Shown: positions 10,557 through 21,029, counted from the stretch's first letter. The stretch is 64,000 nt of DNA from Burkholderiales bacterium (GCA_016000195.1 JAECRO010000003.1:1-64000); one strand, 5' to 3'. Notes: generated by a model from the sequence alone, not told the origin. A program made the numbers and translations.

Positions 10557-11401
10557 TCGCTCCGGGGCGTGGTTTTCTTGACGGCAGGCTTTTTGGCAGT
10601 CGTCTTGGTAACGGTTTTCTTGGGTGCCAATTTTTTAGCGGCAGGAATTTTGACAATCGGCGTCTTGGCTGGTGCTTTTTTAACCGCTGCCTTTTTCACT
10701 GCGGGCTTCACCTCTGGCTCGGCTACCCTCGCTGGTTTGCGAGCCTTGATGGTTTTTGCCTCGGGCTCGACGGCAGGTGCGGTGGCATTGCGCTTGGCGG
10801 TCCAGTCGTTGGTCTTGCCAACCCGGCCCACATAAGTTCCGTCATCGGTACGCGCCATTTTTTTGGCATCGGGCTGATTTTCGTCCGAGGCATCTTTTTC
10901 GGCCTTGAACGGCTTGGCGGCAGGCCTGGGCTTGCTGCCAGCGCCAGCACGCGATCGGGTCGGCTTGGCCTCTACCTTCGGTTCGACTTTCGCGGCCTTG
11001 GGCAAGGGCGCGGGCGCACCGAGCTTGAGCTTGATGGGCTTGTCGCCCCAAAGTTCTTCCAGGTTGTAATACTGGCGAATCGTGGGCTGCATGATGTGCG
11101 CAACAGCCGCACCGCAGTCAACAATGATCCACTCGCCGTTTTCCTCGCCTTCGATGCGCGGCTTGGCAAAACCAGCATCACGCACAGCATCGCGCACGCT
11201 GGCGGCAAGGGCCTTGGTCTGACGATTGGATGTTCCCGAGGCAACGATCACGCGCTCAAAAAGAGAAGTGATGTGCTCGGTATCAAACACCTGGATGTTT
11301 TGCGCCTTGACATCTTCCAGCCCGTCAACAATGGCGCGCTGCAGTTTTTGGACATCTTTTTTGCCCTCAGTGCTTGGGGTTTTGACAATCGTAGAGGTCA
11401 T
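10553..11401 (-). CDS. rsfS: Ribosomal silencing factor RsfS with long basic C-terminal tail
   Basis: 282 aa, against about 105-130 for most RsfS. The RsfS domain spans roughly residues 15-125 ([68 protein letters not shown]); it binds L14 on the 50S subunit and blocks subunit joining during starvation. The remaining ~150 residues are low-complexity Lys/Ala/Pro/Thr/Val repeats of the AKKPAVKK type, like bacterial histone-H1-like tails. Part of the nadD-rsfS-rlmH-maf run (30 nt after nadD). Confidence 0.93.
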   Translation of the reverse strand: MTSTIVKTPSTEGKKDVQKLQRAIVDGLEDVKAQNIQVFDTEHITSLFERVIVASGTSNRQTKALAASVRDAVRDAGFAKPRIEGEENGEWIIVDCGAAVAHIMQPTIRQYYNLEELWGDKPIKLKLGAPAPLPKAAKVEPKVEAKPTRSRAGAGSKPRPAAKPFKAEKDASDENQPDAKKMARTDDGTYVGRVGKTNDWTAKRNATAPAVEPEAKTIKARKPARVAEPEVKPAVKKAAVKKAPAKTPIVKIPAAKKLAPKKTVTKTTAKKPAVKKTTPRSE

Positions 11402-11431
11402 GCAATGCTTTGCTTCAATATAAGATAAAAA

Positions 11432-12064
11432 TTAACCGGGGCCGTACAGCTGATGAAGCGAAATATAACGTGCAACCGGTTCGGGAACCCATTTGGCGAC
11501 TGCTTCGGCAGTGGCAACGCCTGAAGCCATCAACCGACGGACCTGAGTGGCGCTGACCGACATCAAGGGCAGTTTGAGAGTGAAAAAGCGGTGATTATGC
11601 GGCGCGTAAGCATCAAATTGGGTTTGAGCCAGCATGGATTCTGCGCGATCAGCTATACAAATTATAGCGATTTCAAGAATCTCCTGCCATTTGTGCCATT
11701 GCCTGAAAGCTGCAAACTGGTCAGCACCGATGAAAAGGTAGAGCTGGCATTCAGGATTCTCGGCTTGCAGTGTCTTCAGGGTATCTATCGTAAAGGTCGG
11801 TCCCATGCGCTGCAACTCACGGTCATCCACCACCACGCCCGGGACATTGGCAAAAGCCAGCCGTGTCATGGCCAGCCGGTGTTCGGGCGCGCTGAGCGCC
11901 CTGGCCTTGTGCCACGCATGGCCGGTTGGAATGATATGCAGTGCATCCAGGTCGAACTGTGCCAGTGCAGCCCTGACCAATGCCACATGGGCATTGTGCG
12001 GGGGATCAAAGGCCCCGCCAAACACGCCTATGCGCCGGGGTTCGTGCGTGGCTTCAGCGCTCAA
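11432..12064 (-). CDS. nadD: Nicotinate-nucleotide adenylyltransferase
   Basis: 210 aa. Nucleotidyltransferase signature [18 protein letters not shown] at the N-terminus, the central [20 protein letters not shown], and the C-terminal [14 protein letters not shown] (the ISSTxIR equivalent). It forms deamido-NAD from nicotinate mononucleotide and ATP. The start is a TTG whose last bases overlap the hemF stop (TTGA, 4 bp), implying coupling. Residues about 133-151 ([15 protein letters not shown]...) are encoded by a full 56-nt dispersed element. Confidence 0.94.
   Translation of the reverse strand: MSAEATHEPRRIGVFGGAFDPPHNAHVALVRAALAQFDLDALHIIPTGHAWHKARALSAPEHRLAMTRLAFANVPGVVVDDRELQRMGPTFTIDTLKTLQAENPECQLYLFIGADQFAAFRQWHKWQEILEIAIICIADRAESMLAQTQFDAYAPHNHRFFTLKLPLMSVSATQVRRLMASGVATAEAVAKWVPEPVARYISLHQLYGPG
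11613..11668 (+). repeat. 56-nt dispersed element, copy in nadD
   Basis: Begins TCAAATTGGG at 11613 and ends with the 17-nt palindrome GCTATACAAATTATAGC at 11652-11668, exactly 56 nt, with CTGCGCGATCAGCTAT before the palindrome as in other copies. Read in frame by nadD on the opposite strand as ...[20 protein letters not shown]. Confidence 0.72.
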
Positions 12065-12984
12065 ACCCAGTCCCGCCTGACAAGAAACTCTTTGTAAAGA
12101 CGTTCTTCGGGCGAAGCGGCTTCATTCGACCGCTGGTAAGACCAGCTTGCCAGCGGTGGCATCGACATCAGGATCGATTCGGTGCGCCCGCCCGACTGCA
12201 GGCCAAAATGGGTTCCCCGGTCCCATACCAGGTTGAATTCCACATAGCGTCCCCGGCGGTACAACTGAAAATCGCGCTCCCGTTCGCCGAAAACGCTGTC
12301 CTTGCGACGCAGGGCAATGGGTAGATAAGCCTGCAAAAACGAATCGCCGACGCTTTGCATCATGGCAAAACTCTGCGCCAGGCCAAGCTCCTGGAAATCG
12401 TCGAAAAACACCCCGCCGATACCGCGCTGCTCCTGCCGGTGCTTGAGGTAGAAATACTCATCGCACCACTGCTTGAAGCGCGGATATTTGTCATCGCCAA
12501 ACGGCGCCAGCGCATCCTTGCAGACCTGGTGAAAATGCACGGCGTCTTCATCAAAGCCGTAAAAAGGCGTCAGGTCCATGCCGCCGCCAAACCAGCAAAC
12601 CGGCTCGCAATTTTCGCCAACAGGTGTTGCAGCCAGCATCCGGACATTCATGTGAACAGTCGGCACATACGGGTTGCGGGGATGAAACACCAGCGACACG
12701 CCCATGGCTTCAAACGGAGCGCCTGCCAGTTCGGGCCGGTGCTGGGTGGCAGAAGGCGGCAGCCTCGGACCGCGCACATGCGAAAAACCGCAGCCGGCGC
12801 GCTCGAAGACCTTGCCCTGTTCCAGGATTTTGGTAATGCCATTGCCTTGCAGTGCCTCGCCGGGCTCTTTTTGCCAGCGGTCGGTCATAAATGGCTGGCC
12901 GTCCACCTCGGCAATTGCCTGGGTGATGCGCTCCTGCAAACCCAATAGAAAGGTGCGAACGGTTGAAAGGTCGATGCTGGACAT
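12061..12984 (-). CDS. hemF: Oxygen-dependent coproporphyrinogen III oxidase
   Basis: 307 aa from the ATG at 12984 (the ORF track begins at a TTG 9 nt further up). Very strong family match: [71 protein letters not shown] and [13 protein letters not shown]. Decarboxylates coproporphyrinogen III to protoporphyrinogen IX with O2 in haem synthesis. Lies 9 nt after purD and overlaps nadD by 4 bp. Its presence implies growth with oxygen. Confidence 0.97.
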   Translation of the reverse strand: MSSIDLSTVRTFLLGLQERITQAIAEVDGQPFMTDRWQKEPGEALQGNGITKILEQGKVFERAGCGFSHVRGPRLPPSATQHRPELAGAPFEAMGVSLVFHPRNPYVPTVHMNVRMLAATPVGENCEPVCWFGGGMDLTPFYGFDEDAVHFHQVCKDALAPFGDDKYPRFKQWCDEYFYLKHRQEQRGIGGVFFDDFQELGLAQSFAMMQSVGDSFLQAYLPIALRRKDSVFGERERDFQLYRRGRYVEFNLVWDRGTHFGLQSGGRTESILMSMPPLASWSYQRSNEAASPEERLYKEFLVRRDWV

Positions 12985-12993
12985 GATCGGCAA

Positions 12994-14286
12994 TCAGGAC
13001 TTGATAGCCCGGTAGCCAATGTCCTTGCGGTATTGCGCGCCCTCAAAATCAATCCCGCGCGCGACTTCGTAGGCGCGCTGCTGCGCGGCCTTGACCGTGC
13101 TGCCGAGTGCCGTCACGCACAGAACGCGGCCGCCCGAAGTGATGGTGGCGCCGTTCTGCCGTTGCGTGCCGGCATGAAACACCATTGAATCTTCAGTCGC
13201 CGGGGGCAGGCCGTGGATGACATCGCCCTTGCGCGGATGCAGCGGATAGCCGTGCGCGGCCATGACCACGCCCAGAGCCGGCCGACGGTCCCATTCCAGT
13301 TCCACCTTGTCGAGGGTGCCCGAGGTGGCGGCCATCATCACGTCGAACAGATCGGTTTTCAGCCGCATCATGATGGGCTGGGTTTCCGGGTCGCCCATGC
13401 GGCAGTTGAACTCCAGCGTCTTGGGCTTGCCGTGGGCATCAATCATCAGGCCAGCGTACAGGAATCCGGTGAACGGAATGCCGTCTTTCTCCATGCCCTT
13501 GATCGTGGGCAGGATGATTTCGCGCATGGCGCGTGCGTGGACATCGGGCGTGACCACCGGGGCGGGCGAATACGCGCCCATGCCGCCCGTGTTCGGCCCC
13601 AGGTCGCCGTCGAGCAGGCGCTTGTGGTCCTGGCTGGTGGCCATGGCCGCCACGTTCTTGCCGTCGCACATGACGATGAAGCTGGCTTCCTCGCCCTGCA
13701 GGAATTCCTCGATGACGACGCGCGCGCCGCCTTCATTGTGCGTGACGCCCAGCGGATTGAACTCAGGGTCAGGCGCCAGCATGAACTCGATGGCCTCGTG
13801 CGCCTCGTGCAGCGTCATGGCAACCACCACACCCTTGCCCGCCGCCAGGCCATCGGCCTTGACCACAATCGGCGCCCCCTTTTCATCAACATAGGCGTGT
13901 GCCGCCGCCGCATCGCTAAAGGTTTCGTAGTCGGCCGTCGGAATGTGGTGGCGCTTCATGAACGCCTTGGAAAAGGCCTTCGAGCTTTCCAGCTGGGCCG
14001 CCGCCCGGGTCGGGCCAAACACCCGCAAGCCATGATTGCGGAACTCATCGACAATGCCGGCGGCCAGCGGCTGCTCGGGGCCAACGACCGTCAGCGCTAT
14101 CTTTTCAGTAGCTGCCCACGCCCGCAGCGCCTGCACATCGGTGATATTTATGTTCTCAAGCCTGGAATCAAGGGCTGTTCCGCCATTGCCCGGCGCGACA
14201 TAAACCGCCTGGACCTTGGGCGACTGGGCCAGTTTCCAGGCCAGCGCATGCTCACGGCCGCCGCCGCCCACCACTAGAACTTTCAT
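12994..14286 (-). CDS. purD: Phosphoribosylamine-glycine ligase
   Basis: 430 aa, normal length. ATP-grasp enzyme of purine synthesis joining phosphoribosylamine and glycine to GAR. N-terminal MKVLVVGGGGREHALAWKL, PGNGGTA, the conserved FGPTRAAAQLESSKAFSK, ATP-grasp core DGLAAGKGVVVA, GPNTGGMGAYSP and metal-binding LEFNCRMGDPETQ. Located 38 nt after yebC and directly before hemF in the minus-strand operon. Confidence 0.97.
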   Translation of the reverse strand: MKVLVVGGGGREHALAWKLAQSPKVQAVYVAPGNGGTALDSRLENINITDVQALRAWAATEKIALTVVGPEQPLAAGIVDEFRNHGLRVFGPTRAAAQLESSKAFSKAFMKRHHIPTADYETFSDAAAAHAYVDEKGAPIVVKADGLAAGKGVVVAMTLHEAHEAIEFMLAPDPEFNPLGVTHNEGGARVVIEEFLQGEEASFIVMCDGKNVAAMATSQDHKRLLDGDLGPNTGGMGAYSPAPVVTPDVHARAMREIILPTIKGMEKDGIPFTGFLYAGLMIDAHGKPKTLEFNCRMGDPETQPIMMRLKTDLFDVMMAATSGTLDKVELEWDRRPALGVVMAAHGYPLHPRKGDVIHGLPPATEDSMVFHAGTQRQNGATITSGGRVLCVTALGSTVKAAQQRAYEVARGIDFEGAQYRKDIGYRAIKS

Positions 14287-14324
14287 GCTGCAGCTTTCAT
14301 TGTTGTTGTGTTTGCAAGAGTGGC

Positions 14325-15050
14325 TTATTCGGAAAGCTCGGCGTTGTGGAAGACTTCCTGCGTGTCGTCCAGGTCTTCCAGCACATCCAGCAGCTTTTGC
14401 ATCTTCTGGGCCTCTTCGCCGGTCAGCTCAATCGTGTTGTCGGCGCGCATGGTGACTTCGGCCAGTTCAGGGATCAAACCGGCCGCTTCCAGGGCGTTCT
14501 TGACGGTTTCAAGCTCGGTGTAAGGCGTGAGCACTTCAATCGCGCCGTCTTCATGCGCGATCACATCGTCGGCGCCGGCCTCCAGGGCCACTTCCATGAC
14601 CTTGTCTTCGCTCGTGCCGGGCGCGAAAATCAGCTGGCCGCAGTGCCTGAACTGGAACACCACCGAGCCTTCGGTGCCCATGTTGCCGCCGTGCTTGGAA
14701 AACGCATGGCGAACCTCGGCCACCGTGCGAACCTTGTTGTCGGTCATGCAATCGACCAGAATCGCCGCGCCGCCAATGCCGTAGCCTTCATAACGAACTT
14801 CCTCGTAGTGAACGCCTTCCAGGTTGCCCGTGGCCTTGTCGATGTTGCGCTTGACCGTCTCGGCCGCCAGATTGGCCGCCTTCGCCTTCTCGACGGCCAG
14901 GCGCAGGCGTGGATTGGTCGCCAAGTCACCGCCGCCCAGACGCGCAGCCACCATGATTTCACGGATCACCCGTGTCCAGATCTTGCCGCGTTTGTCGTCC
15001 TGGCGACCCTTGCGGTGTTGAATATTCGCCCATTTACTATGACCAGCCAC
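14325..15050 (-). CDS. YebC/PmpR-family transcriptional or translational regulator
   Basis: 241 aa, usual length. Begins [18 protein letters not shown] from a GTG start and contains the DUF28 hallmarks [41 protein letters not shown] and [18 protein letters not shown]. Members are described as DNA-binding regulators, and some recent work links the family to relief of ribosome stalling. First gene of the run yebC-purD-hemF-nadD-rsfS-rlmH-maf-rng. Divergent from the HerA-like gene. Confidence 0.93.
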   Translation of the reverse strand: MAGHSKWANIQHRKGRQDDKRGKIWTRVIREIMVAARLGGGDLATNPRLRLAVEKAKAANLAAETVKRNIDKATGNLEGVHYEEVRYEGYGIGGAAILVDCMTDNKVRTVAEVRHAFSKHGGNMGTEGSVVFQFRHCGQLIFAPGTSEDKVMEVALEAGADDVIAHEDGAIEVLTPYTELETVKNALEAAGLIPELAEVTMRADNTIELTGEEAQKMQKLLDVLEDLDDTQEVFHNAELSE

Positions 15051-15144
15051 GGAAAATCCTTTTGCAATTGATTTAATCTACAGCACTCATTTTACTTTTC
15101 GCTTGTCTTGCCCCGGGCAAGTTTCATCAGGACTCTCCCTCATC

Positions 15145-16662
15145 ATGGCCGATCCGCTCCTCATTGCCAAAAATGCCTCGACTCAATGCGAGCTTCTGCC
15201 CGCGCTGGCCAACCGGCATGGGCTGATCACCGGAGCCACCGGAACGGGCAAGACAGTCACCTTGCAGACCCTGGCCGAAAACTTTTCCAGAATCGGCGTG
15301 CCGGTCTTCATGGCCGATGTGAAGGGCGACCTGACCGGCATCAGCCAGGCGGGCACGCTGGGCGAAAAAATGGCCGGCATCCTGAAAGAGCGTGGCATTG
15401 CCGCACCCGAACCGCTGGCCTGCCCGACCACGCTCTGGGACGTGTTTGGCGAACAGGGCCATCCGGTGCGCGCCACCGTGTCCGACATGGGGCCGCTGCT
15501 GCTCGGCCGCATGCTCAACCTGAATGAAACGCAAGAAGGCGTGCTCAACCTGGTTTTCAAGATTGCCGACGACAACGGCTTGTTGCTGCTGGACCTGAAG
15601 GACTTGCGCGCCATGCTGCAGTATGTCGGCGAAAACGCCAAGGACTTCACGACGAAATACGGCAACGTCAGCGCTGCCAGCGTGGGCGCCATCCAGCGCG
15701 GATTGATGCGGATCGAAACCCAGGGCGGCGACAAATTCTTCGGCGAACCGATGCTCAACATCAGCGACTTCATGCAGACCGACAGCGCCGGGCATGGCGT
15801 CGTCAACATCCTGGCGGCGGACAAGCTGATGCATTCGCCGCGCCTGTATGCCACTTTCCTGCTCTGGATGCTGTCCGAGCTGTTCGAGCAATTGCCCGAA
15901 ATCGGCGACCCCGACAAGCCCAAGCTGGTGTTCTTTTTTGACGAAGCCCATTTGCTGTTCACCGACGCACCCAAAGCACTGGTCGAACGCATCGAACTGG
16001 TGGTGCGGCTGGTTCGCTCCAAGGGCGTGGGCGTTTACTTTGTGACGCAAAACCCGCTGGATATTCCCGATTCGGTGCTGGCGCAACTGGGCAACCGGGT
16101 TCAGCACGCCCTGCGCGCCTACACCCCGCGCGACCAGAAAGCGGTCAAGGCCACGGCCCAGACCATGCGGCAAAAGCCCGGGCTGGACATTGAAACCGCC
16201 ATCACCGAACTCGCCGTGGGCGAAGCGCTGATCAGCTTTCTGGACACCAAAGGCCGGCCCAGCGTGACCGAGCGGGCTTACGTGCTGCCGCCCGCAAGCC
16301 AGGTCGGCCCCATCTCGCTCCAGCAGCGCCAGCAACTGATGCAAGACTCTCTGGTCGCAGGCGTGTATGAAAAAGAAGTGGACCGCGTGTCGGCGCACGA
16401 AATGCTTCAGGAACGCGCTGGCGCAGCGGCTGGCCAGGCCAGCTCGGCGCCCAACGGCGGCGCGGCGGGCGAGTCGGCATTTGGCGGCATGCTGGGCGGG
16501 CTCAATGACGTGCTGTTTGGCAGCACCGGGCCGCGCGGCGCCAAGCACGACGGTCTGGCGCAAAACATGGCCAGGTCCGCCGTTCGCACCATGGGCTCTA
16601 CGGTAGGCCGGGAAATCATCCGAGGCGTACTGGGCAGCCTGTTTGGCGGCAAAAAACGCTGA
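15145..16662 (+). CDS. HerA-like P-loop ATPase (DUF853 family)
   Basis: 505 aa from the ATG preceded by an AGGA-type site; the ORF-track start adds 14 residues. Walker [15 protein letters not shown] near the N-terminus, conserved [25 protein letters not shown], Walker [14 protein letters not shown], and [27 protein letters not shown]. This is the DUF853 group of VirD4/HerA-superfamily ATPases, common in proteobacteria but without an established function; DNA translocation or an end-processing role is only inference. The Gly/Ala-rich stretch near residue 430 looks like a linker. Divergent from yebC. Confidence 0.85.
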   Translation: MADPLLIAKNASTQCELLPALANRHGLITGATGTGKTVTLQTLAENFSRIGVPVFMADVKGDLTGISQAGTLGEKMAGILKERGIAAPEPLACPTTLWDVFGEQGHPVRATVSDMGPLLLGRMLNLNETQEGVLNLVFKIADDNGLLLLDLKDLRAMLQYVGENAKDFTTKYGNVSAASVGAIQRGLMRIETQGGDKFFGEPMLNISDFMQTDSAGHGVVNILAADKLMHSPRLYATFLLWMLSELFEQLPEIGDPDKPKLVFFFDEAHLLFTDAPKALVERIELVVRLVRSKGVGVYFVTQNPLDIPDSVLAQLGNRVQHALRAYTPRDQKAVKATAQTMRQKPGLDIETAITELAVGEALISFLDTKGRPSVTERAYVLPPASQVGPISLQQRQQLMQDSLVAGVYEKEVDRVSAHEMLQERAGAAAGQASSAPNGGAAGESAFGGMLGGLNDVLFGSTGPRGAKHDGLAQNMARSAVRTMGSTVGREIIRGVLGSLFGGKKR

Positions 16663-16699
16663 AAATCCGAACCAAGCACAACCAGAAAGCCTCTTATCC

Positions 16700-17329
16700 A
16701 TGAGCAACGTCCACCTCATCGACCACCCGCTGGTGCAGCACAAGCTGACGCTGATGCGCCGCAAGAATGCTTCGACCAGCACCTTTCGCACCCTGCTCAA
16801 TGAACTGAGCAACCTGATGGCCTATGAAGTCACCCGCGACATGCCGCTTCAGGACATCGAGGTCGAAACACCGCTGGAAACCATGACCGGCAAGATCATC
16901 GACGGCAAAAAGCTCGTTCTGGTTTCCATCCTGCGCGCCGGCAACGGCTTTCTGGATGGTTTCCTCAACGTGGTGCCAGGCGCCCGCGTCGGCCACATCG
17001 GCCTGTACCGCGACCCGCAAACGCTGGAGCCAGTCGAGTATTACTTCAAGATGCCGCAGGAGATGGAGGCGCGCGACATCGTCATCGTCGATCCCATGCT
17101 GGCCACCGGCAATTCCGCCATCGCGGCGGTCAACCGGCTCAAACAACTCAAACCGAAGTCCATCAAGTTCGTCTGTCTGCTGACCTGCCCGGAAGGCGTT
17201 GCCGCCCTGCAAAAGGCCCACCCCGACGTGGCGATCTACACCGCAGCGATTGACCGCCAGCTCAACGAGCACGGCTACATCCTGCCGGGCCTGGGCGATG
17301 CCGGGGATCGTATTTTTGGAACAAAATAA
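16700..17329 (+). CDS. upp: Uracil phosphoribosyltransferase
   Basis: 209 aa from [16 protein letters not shown]; the longer ORF overlaps the previous gene and is rejected. PRPP-binding loop [16 protein letters not shown]-terminal YEVTRDMP and the uracil-binding C-terminal [17 protein letters not shown] identify the enzyme, which salvages uracil to UMP with PRPP. The stop codon TAA (17327-17329) lies inside a copy of the 56-nt element that begins at 17322. Confidence 0.97.
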   Translation: MSNVHLIDHPLVQHKLTLMRRKNASTSTFRTLLNELSNLMAYEVTRDMPLQDIEVETPLETMTGKIIDGKKLVLVSILRAGNGFLDGFLNVVPGARVGHIGLYRDPQTLEPVEYYFKMPQEMEARDIVIVDPMLATGNSAIAAVNRLKQLKPKSIKFVCLLTCPEGVAALQKAHPDVAIYTAAIDRQLNEHGYILPGLGDAGDRIFGTK

Positions 17330-17377
17330 GGCTCTTGCGCAAGCATGACGGGCACAACCAGCTATCAAATGTGTAGC
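17322..17377 (+). repeat. 56-nt dispersed element at the 3' end of upp
   Basis: Shares CTCTTGCGCAAGCA and CCAGCTATC at the same internal positions as the rsgA copy and ends with the imperfect 17-nt palindrome GCTATCAAATGTGTAGC (17361-17377). It supplies the upp stop codon region, and its two hairpins (TTGCGCAA and the terminal palindrome) fall in the upp 3' UTR. Confidence 0.7.
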
Positions 17378-17425
17378 AAATCAATGAATACCTGCAGCCG
17401 ATGACACGCCAGCCGGAACCCTTTC

Positions 17426-18229
17426 ATGCCGCTGGCTGAGCAAGGCCCGGCATCAACGCGGCCCCTGCCGTGGCTGGTGGCCGGGCAGGAGTTCCCGCCG
17501 CTGGAAACCGCCTGGGGCAGCAAAGATCCAGCGCCAGGCCTGCTCGCAGCCGGCGAGACACTGGATGTACCCACATTGCTTCGGGCCTACTCGCGCGGGA
17601 TTTTTCCCTGGTTCAGCCTGGGACAGCCGGTACTCTGGTGGAGTCCCGATCCGCGCATGGTGCTGCGGACCTGCGACTTCAGGCTGCACCGTTCCCTGCG
17701 CAAAAGCATCGTGCATTTCATGCATGATGCCCGATGCGAAATCAGGTTTGACAGCGCTTTTGAGCGTGTCATCAGCGCCTGCGCCGGCAAATCCAGGGCC
17801 GGGCAGTCCGGCACCTGGATTGTTTCGGAAGTGGCGCAGGCTTACGGTGAATTGCACCGCGCGGGACAGGCCCACAGCGTGGAAACCTGGATCAATGGCG
17901 AACTGGCCGGCGGCCTGTACTGCGTCAATCTGGGCCGGATGGTCTTTGGCGAATCCATGTTTGCGCATCAGACGGACGCCTCCAAGATCGCCCTGGCGGC
18001 ACTGGTGGCCTTTTGCCGTGCCGAGGACATCGAGATGATCGACTGCCAGCAAAATACCGGCCATCTCGCGTCACTGGGCGCCGCTGAAATCAGCCGCGCC
18101 GAGTTCGCCATTCACCTCAGCCGGAACGTGGATAAAACCGCTCCCGCATGGCATTTCGATTCTCTATACTGGCAGCAGATTTTGACGGCCACAGCCCCCG
18201 CCAGGCCCACAATTCCCGCAACACCGTGA
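17426..18229 (+). CDS. aat: Leucyl/phenylalanyl-tRNA-protein transferase
   Basis: 267 aa. The motifs [50 protein letters not shown] and the [18 protein letters not shown] region are diagnostic for Aat, which adds Leu or Phe to N-terminal Lys/Arg of proteins and so marks them for ClpS-ClpAP. The C-terminal ~25 residues are less conserved. The stop overlaps the next gene's GTG start by 4 bp (GTGA), pairing the two N-degron transferases. Confidence 0.95.
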   Translation: MPLAEQGPASTRPLPWLVAGQEFPPLETAWGSKDPAPGLLAAGETLDVPTLLRAYSRGIFPWFSLGQPVLWWSPDPRMVLRTCDFRLHRSLRKSIVHFMHDARCEIRFDSAFERVISACAGKSRAGQSGTWIVSEVAQAYGELHRAGQAHSVETWINGELAGGLYCVNLGRMVFGESMFAHQTDASKIALAALVAFCRAEDIEMIDCQQNTGHLASLGAAEISRAEFAIHLSRNVDKTAPAWHFDSLYWQQILTATAPARPTIPATP

Positions 18230-18987
18230 CGCACCTCAAAGACCTGCCTCTGCACACCCTGCAGTTTTACGCAACGGCGCCCTACCCCTGCAGTTATTTG
18301 CCGGGCAGGCAGGCCCGCTCGCAGGTCGCAACGCCCAGCCACCTTATCCACAATAACGCCTATTCGGAACTGGTCACGCAGGGCTTCCGGCGCAGCGGGA
18401 TGTTCACCTACCGACCCTACTGCGACGGCTGCCAGGCCTGCGTGCCGCTGCGTGTGCCGGTCAACACCTTCCAGCCTGACCGCAGCCAGCGCCGTGCCTG
18501 GAAGCGGCACCAGACATTGCAGGTCAGCAGTCTCAAGCTGTGTTTTTTGCCCGAGCATTACCAGCTCTACCTGCGCTACCAGAACAGCCGCCATGCCGGC
18601 GGCGGCATGGACCACGACAGCATTGACCAGTACACCCAGTTTCTGCTGCAAAGCCGGGTCAACTCGCGCCTGGTGGAGTTTCGCGAGTGTTTGCCCAATG
18701 GCGAGGCCGGCGCCCTCAAGATGATCTCCATCCTCGACGTGCTGGAAGACGGCATCTCGGCGGTGTATACCTTTTACGAGCCGGAAGATCGGGCCGGCTA
18801 TGGCAACTACAGCGTGCTTTGGCAGATTGAGCAGGCGCGGCATCTTGGCCTGCCTTTTGTCTATCTGGGTTACTGGATCGCGCAAAGCCCGAAAATGAAT
18901 TACAAGCTCGGGTTCAGGCCCAACGAGATACTGTTGAACGGCCAATGGGTCACTTCCAGCGCGGCAGAGGCCCCGAATCACGAATGA
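18226..18987 (+). CDS. bpt: Aspartate/glutamate leucyltransferase (Bpt)
   Basis: 253 aa from the GTG at 18226, which overlaps the aat stop; the ORF-track ATG at 18148 lies inside aat and adds 26 non-homologous residues. Family hallmarks: [50 protein letters not shown] (Cys cluster) and [24 protein letters not shown]. Bpt attaches Leu to N-terminal Asp or Glu, feeding the same degradation route as Aat. The coupled order aat-bpt supports a joint N-end rule function. Confidence 0.95.
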   Translation: MTHLKDLPLHTLQFYATAPYPCSYLPGRQARSQVATPSHLIHNNAYSELVTQGFRRSGMFTYRPYCDGCQACVPLRVPVNTFQPDRSQRRAWKRHQTLQVSSLKLCFLPEHYQLYLRYQNSRHAGGGMDHDSIDQYTQFLLQSRVNSRLVEFRECLPNGEAGALKMISILDVLEDGISAVYTFYEPEDRAGYGNYSVLWQIEQARHLGLPFVYLGYWIAQSPKMNYKLGFRPNEILLNGQWVTSSAAEAPNHE

Positions 18988-19078
18988 TCAGCCGGTCAAA
19001 CCGCGTGTGCCGCCTGACGCAGGTTCAAGTTACACAGCCTTATTTCACAAGGTAAAATCTGATGCAGAAAGTCTGCAC

Positions 19079-19858
19079 ATGATAAAACCCGACAGCGACC
19101 TTCCCGTCAAACCGACCGTTCAGGTGATTGAACGCATGTTCACCCTGCTTGAAATTCTGGCAGCCCGGGAAGAGGCCGTTTCCCTCAAGGAGATCAGCGA
19201 AAAATCAGGCCTTCACCCTTCGACAGCGCACCGCATCCTGAACGACCTCGCCACGGGCCGTTTCGTGGACCGGCCAACCGCAGGCAACTACCGGCTGGGC
19301 ATGCGTCTGCTCGAACTCGGAAACCTGGTCAAGGCACGCCTGAATGTCCGTGATGCGGCGCTGATCCCGATGCGGGAACTGCACAAGCTGACGCAGCAGC
19401 CGGTCAATTTGAGCATGCGCCAGGGCGACGAAATCCTGTACGTCGAACGCACCTACAGCGAACGCTCCGGCATGCAGGTGGTGCGGGCCATTGGCGGACG
19501 GGCGCCGCTGCACCTGACGTCAGTCGGCAAGCTGTTCCTGGCTTCCGACGACCCGCAGCGCCTGCGTGCCTATGCGACACGCACCGGCCTGCCTGGCCAG
19601 ACCCGCAACAGCATCACCGAGTTGCCGGTTCTGGAGCGTGAACTGTCAAAGGCGCGCCAGTACGGCATTGCACGCGACAACGAAGAACTGGAATTGGGCG
19701 TTCGCTGCATGGCCGCCGGCATTTATGACGACCAGAACAAGCTGGTGGCGGGCCTGTCGATTTCAGCGCCCGCTGACCGCCTGGACGAAAGCTGGCTACC
19801 CAAGCTGCAGGCAACCGCCAACGAAATATCGGCGGCGCTTGGCTACACGTTAAGGTAA
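19079..19858 (+). CDS. IclR-family transcriptional regulator
   Basis: 259 aa from MIKPDSDLPVKPTVQVIERM; 24 further upstream residues are possible but not family-like. N-terminal winged helix-turn-helix (VSLKEISEKSGLHPSTAHRILNDLATGRFV), then the IclR effector domain (RQGDEILYVERTYS, GRAPLHLTSVGKLFLA, AAGIYDDQNKLVAGLSIS). It binds DNA as a dimer or tetramer, and the ligand cannot be predicted. No catabolic genes are adjacent, so it may act elsewhere. Its TAA stop coincides with the first bases of a 56-nt element. Confidence 0.9.
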   Translation: MIKPDSDLPVKPTVQVIERMFTLLEILAAREEAVSLKEISEKSGLHPSTAHRILNDLATGRFVDRPTAGNYRLGMRLLELGNLVKARLNVRDAALIPMRELHKLTQQPVNLSMRQGDEILYVERTYSERSGMQVVRAIGGRAPLHLTSVGKLFLASDDPQRLRAYATRTGLPGQTRNSITELPVLERELSKARQYGIARDNEELELGVRCMAAGIYDDQNKLVAGLSISAPADRLDESWLPKLQATANEISAALGYTLR

Positions 19859-19911
19859 AAAATGAACTTCCCGCATATGGTGCGGGCATATTCAGCTATC
19901 AATACGATAGC
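19856..19911 (+). repeat. 56-nt dispersed element between iclR and pbpG, double hairpin
   Basis: Starts with the TAA stop of the IclR gene. Inner hairpin CCCGCA tatgg TGCGGG (19870-19886) and terminal palindrome GCTATCAATACGATAGC (19895-19911), here extended outward to a perfect 14-bp stem (19887-19919). It lies between convergent genes and probably acts as a terminator in both directions. Confidence 0.7.
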
Positions 19912-19919
19912 TGAATATG
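19870..19919. terminator. Tandem hairpins between convergent iclR and pbpG
   Basis: Two stem-loops, CCCGCA/TGCGGG and the perfect CATATTCAGCTATC aatac GATAGCTGAATATG. There is no long T-run, so rho-independent efficiency is uncertain, but position between converging genes supports termination or transcript 3'-end protection. Confidence 0.5.
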
Positions 19920-19940
19920 TGAATAGTTGATCTGCTGCGG

Positions 19941-21029
19941 TTAGCCGCTGATCTGCTTGGCTGAAGCGCTGACCTTCATTTTTTGCTCAGTGATCGGGTT
20001 GGTTTCCACCCAGCGGCGCACACGCTCCGCATCACCCAGCCGGCTCAGCTTGCCTGCGGAATCCAGAAACACCATGATCAATTTACGGCCGGCAATTTTG
20101 GTCTGCATGACCAGGCACTGGCCAGCTTCATTGATATAGCCGGTTTTCTGCAGGCCAATATCCCAATCCGGATTCTTCACGAGACGATTGGTATTGTTGA
20201 ACTGCAAAGTCCGGCTACCAATAGCCACCTGATAGCTCGGAGAGGTTGTCAACTCACGAAGCACCGGGTCGCCATGCGCTGCATTGACCAGCGCGGCCAG
20301 ATCTTGTGCGCTGGACTGGTTGCGGCTGGAAAGGCCGGTAGGCTCTGCATAGCTGGTGTCATGCATGCCCAGCATTTTTGCCTTGGCATTCATCAGGCTG
20401 ACAAAGGTGGCCATGCCGCCAGGGTAAGTGCGTCCCAGGGCATGGGCCGCCCGGTTTTCACTGGACATCAGCGCCAGGTGCAGCATTTCGCCGCGCGACA
20501 GCGTAGTGCCTACGCCAAGCCGGGAACGGCTGTGCTTTTCGGTATCAACGTCATCCTGCGTGACCGTGATCATTTCATCCATGGGCAGCCTGGCACCGCT
20601 GATGATGACGCCGGTCATCAATTTCGTCAGGGATGCAATGGGCAAGACGGCATGGTCGTTTTTGCTGAACAGCACTTCACGCGTGTCCTGGTCAATCACC
20701 AAGGCTACGCTGGACTTCAAGTCCAGCGGATCGATGGCGCTGTGCAGGCCGGCAATTTGTCCAAACGAAGGAATGGCCGGAACCAGAGCCTGAATAATGG
20801 AGGGGCGACGGGTTCTGGCGACCTTGGCGCTGGCTTCAAAACGAACGCTCTTGCGCGTTGAAACCACTTTTCTGGAAGCTGTCGATTTAGCGACATGGGG
20901 CTTCTTGACAATCGCGCGCTTGGACGATGATTTCGCCGGTGCCGCGTTGGCTGCGGGTACGGCCAGGGCAAACGACAAAGCAAGGCATCCGACGATTTTT
21001 AGTGCGCGACTCAAAAGCTGATTAGACAT
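19941..21029 (-). CDS. pbpG: D-alanyl-D-alanine endopeptidase (PBP7-like)
   Basis: 362 aa. Signal peptide at the N-terminus (VGCLALSFALAVPAANAAPA), then a Lys/Arg/Ser-rich periplasmic stretch to about residue 85. Penicillin-binding S11 domain: SLTK with Ser133 and Lys136, SEN at 190-192, KTG at 295-297 (LQKTGYINEAG). Cleaves DAP-D-Ala cross-links in peptidoglycan. Assignment as PBP7/PbpG rather than a DacA carboxypeptidase rests on overall length and the lack of a C-terminal amphipathic anchor domain. Convergent with the IclR gene. Confidence 0.88.
   Translation of the reverse strand: MSNQLLSRALKIVGCLALSFALAVPAANAAPAKSSSKRAIVKKPHVAKSTASRKVVSTRKSVRFEASAKVARTRRPSIIQALVPAIPSFGQIAGLHSAIDPLDLKSSVALVIDQDTREVLFSKNDHAVLPIASLTKLMTGVIISGARLPMDEMITVTQDDVDTEKHSRSRLGVGTTLSRGEMLHLALMSSENRAAHALGRTYPGGMATFVSLMNAKAKMLGMHDTSYAEPTGLSSRNQSSAQDLAALVNAAHGDPVLRELTTSPSYQVAIGSRTLQFNNTNRLVKNPDWDIGLQKTGYINEAGQCLVMQTKIAGRKLIMVFLDSAGKLSRLGDAERVRRWVETNPITEQKMKVSASAKQISG

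Noticed and set aside
15064-15081. GCAATTGATTTAATCTAC, similar to the sucB copy's palindrome
   Set aside because: Arms do not pair and no flanking element sequence is present.
15127-16812. 561-aa minus-strand ORF opposite the HerA-like gene
   Set aside because: Shadow ORF with low-information His/Gln/Arg composition; the plus-strand ATPase has intact Walker motifs.
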